A stretch of 38,627 bases of DNA from the NCBI GenBank assembly GCA_944393325.1, contig CALXZU010000084.1, positions 1 through 38,627 on the forward strand, written 5' to 3'. Position numbers and translations under genes: made by a program. The notes beneath the pieces are model-generated. The model saw only the letters and a list, made by a program, of their open reading frames with translations. It had not been told where the DNA came from and did not search any database. The DNA is from an uncultured Clostridia bacterium (GTDB lineage Bacteria; Bacillota; Clostridia; TANB77; CAG-508). Shown here one piece after another: positions 37,930-38,627 of the stretch (the stretch's first letter is position 1; each line of letters begins with the position of its first letter).

Positions 37930-37979
37930 ATTTTGATAATATCATAAGAATTATTCCTAAATAGATTAATTACTAGTTT
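37930..37979 (-). pseudogene. Decayed start of an Rpn-tail unit
   Basis: Read on the minus strand, the segment repeats the junction found between intact units (ATTAATCTATTTAGGAGGAG then ATGGTATTATCAAA), but the ribosome site has become AGGAATAATTC. The frame reads ATG ATA TTA TCA AAA TAA, giving MILSK and a stop in place of MVLSNFEST. This is a dead or vestigial last unit of the array. Confidence 0.55.
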
Positions 37980-38185
37980 TTTGTTAGTTTTATTTTTTCT
38001 AATTCTTTTTTATCTATTCCTGTTGAAGCTATTATTATTTCATCTGAAAGTTTTAAATTTAACATAGCTTTAATTATTTGAAATCTTCCTTTTTCAACGC
38101 CTTTTTTCATTCCCTCTTGTCTTCCTTTCTCAACATTTTCTTCTATTATTGTTGCTAATGTGCTTTCAAAATTTGATAATACCAT
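37973..38185 (-). CDS. Stand-alone Rpn-type C-terminal tail microprotein, unit 1
   Basis: 70 aa. AGGAGGAG (38191-38198) lies 5 bases before the ATG. The protein opens MVLSNFESTLATIIEEN, has a Gly/Lys/Glu-rich stretch (EKGRQEGMKKGVEKGR) likely to be helical, and ends with a small helical module (MLNLKLSDEIIIASTGIDKK). This order, E.G..EG...G..KG then 'L..G.S...I...TG.....E', is the usual C-terminal tail of Rpn/PD-(D/E)XK 'transposase' family proteins, which are normally about 250-350 aa. The nuclease domain is absent. Function unknown; possibly a remnant, or a partner that joins full-length Rpn proteins through the tail. The stop is TAG, unlike the TAA of the next unit. Confidence 0.7.
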   Translation of the reverse strand: MVLSNFESTLATIIEENVEKGRQEGMKKGVEKGRFQIIKAMLNLKLSDEIIIASTGIDKKELEKIKLTKN

Positions 38186-38352
38186 AAAAACTCCTCCTAA
38201 ATAGATTAATTACTAATTTTTGTTAATTTCATTTTTTCTAATTCTTTTTTACCTATTCCTGTTGTAGCTATTATTATTTCATCTGAAAGTTTTAAATTTA
38301 ACATAGCTTTAATTATTTGAAATCTTCCTTTTTCAACGCCTTTTTTCATTCC
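38186..38352 (-). repeat. 167-bp tandem repeat, copy 1 (period 275)
   Basis: Identical to 38461-38627, including the ribosome site, the stop and the C-terminal codons of the next unit. The second copy runs to the window edge, so the true repeat is longer. Confidence 0.88.
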
Positions 38353-38460
38353 TTCTTGTCTTCCTTTTTCAACACCTTTTTTCATTCCCTCTTGTCTTCC
38401 TTTCTCAACATTTTCTTCTATTATTGTTGCTAATGTGCTTTCAAAATTTGATAATACCAT
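38206..38460 (-). CDS. Stand-alone Rpn-type C-terminal tail microprotein, unit 2
   Basis: 84 aa. Ribosome site AGGAGGAG (38466-38473), 5 bases before the ATG. It matches unit 1 over most of its length, with one extra 12-residue GRQEGMKKGVEK unit and a different last few residues (KLTKISN). Its stop lies 20 bases before the start of unit 1, so the units are probably co-transcribed from a promoter right of the window. With its own start and ribosome site and no nuclease domain, it is either a duplicated remnant or a true small protein. Confidence 0.7.
   Translation of the reverse strand: MVLSNFESTLATIIEENVEKGRQEGMKKGVEKGRQEGMKKGVEKGRFQIIKAMLNLKLSDEIIIATTGIGKKELEKMKLTKISN
38327..38398 (-). repeat. 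36-bp in-frame duplication inside unit 2
   Basis: Two 36-base copies (38327-38362 and 38363-38398) differ at about two positions and encode the 12-residue Gly/Lys/Glu repeat. Unit 1 has a single copy, so the helical stretch varies in length between units. Confidence 0.8.
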
Positions 38461-38627
38461 AAAAACTCCTCCTAAATAGATTAATTACTAATTTTTGTTA
38501 ATTTCATTTTTTCTAATTCTTTTTTACCTATTCCTGTTGTAGCTATTATTATTTCATCTGAAAGTTTTAAATTTAACATAGCTTTAATTATTTGAAATCT
38601 TCCTTTTTCAACGCCTTTTTTCATTCC
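38461..38627 (-). repeat. 167-bp tandem repeat, copy 2, cut by the window edge
   Basis: Copy of 38186-38352. It shows that the array continues beyond the window. Confidence 0.88.
38481..38627 (-). CDS. Rpn-type C-terminal tail protein, unit 3 (partial)
   Basis: The last 48 codons and stop of a third unit, with its 5' end outside the window. The visible part is identical to unit 2 from GMKKGVEKGRF to KLTKISN. It may be another microprotein, or the end of a full-length Rpn nuclease gene from which the microprotein units were copied. The window cannot decide between these. Confidence 0.65.
   Translation of the reverse strand, partial: GMKKGVEKGRFQIIKAMLNLKLSDEIIIATTGIGKKELEKMKLTKISN

Noticed and set aside
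38186..38627. Repeats at the right end as a CRISPR array
   Set aside because: The period is 275 bases with coding content, start codons and ribosome sites. There are no short repeats with unique spacers.

Overview
The window is very AT-rich, codes densely on the + strand, and uses AGGAGG-type ribosome sites and sigma-A promoters with 17-bp spacers. Arg is mostly AGA and Ile mostly ATA, and Trp is TGG, so the standard bacterial code applies. This fits a low-GC Gram-positive (Bacillota), most likely a gut-type Clostridia lineage. No taxonomic marker gene is present, so the assignment is an inference.

Almost 37 kb encodes one family of giant surface proteins. Positions 1-60 hold the terminator of an upstream gene. 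A two-gene operon follows (172-5034 and 5059-8961), with its own promoter and a terminator at 9006-9058. Then come three paralogous genes of about 9.2 kb each (9299-18475, 18739-27999, 28263-37490; 3058, 3086 and 3075 aa), each with its own promoter and terminator. The proteins are strings of DUF11-like, SdrD B-like and Cna-B/SpaA-like beta-sandwich modules with signal peptides and C-terminal membrane anchors, as in fibrous adhesins.

The central observation is architectural. Each giant protein is a head-to-tail fusion of the two operon proteins. At the junction it carries a membrane hairpin: an anchor helix, a short Lys-rich loop, then a second hydrophobic stretch ending in a good signal-peptidase I site. 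In the operon the two halves are in the same reading frame, separated by one TAA followed by a Shine-Dalgarno and a new signal peptide. I infer that the giants are polyproteins, cut at the internal signal peptide into two surface proteins that are otherwise made from two genes. Right after this internal site each giant has a different Cys-bearing head. In the split version the same position holds a thioester-domain adhesin head (Cys49...Gln109).

The three giants are mosaics. A 1301-bp 5' block is identical in all three; 1925 bp is identical between the first and second; 1801 bp spanning gene end, intergenic region and gene start is identical at the two borders of the second gene; and a 657-bp internal block is shared by the first and second. 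The rest has diverged. This is the signature of recent tandem duplication and gene conversion, with potential for copy-number change.

After a strong terminator (37548-37583) there are about 390 AT-rich bases without a supported gene. The window then ends inside a minus-strand tandem array of tiny genes. Each encodes only a C-terminal tail like that of Rpn/PD-(D/E)XK 'transposase' family proteins, with no nuclease domain.
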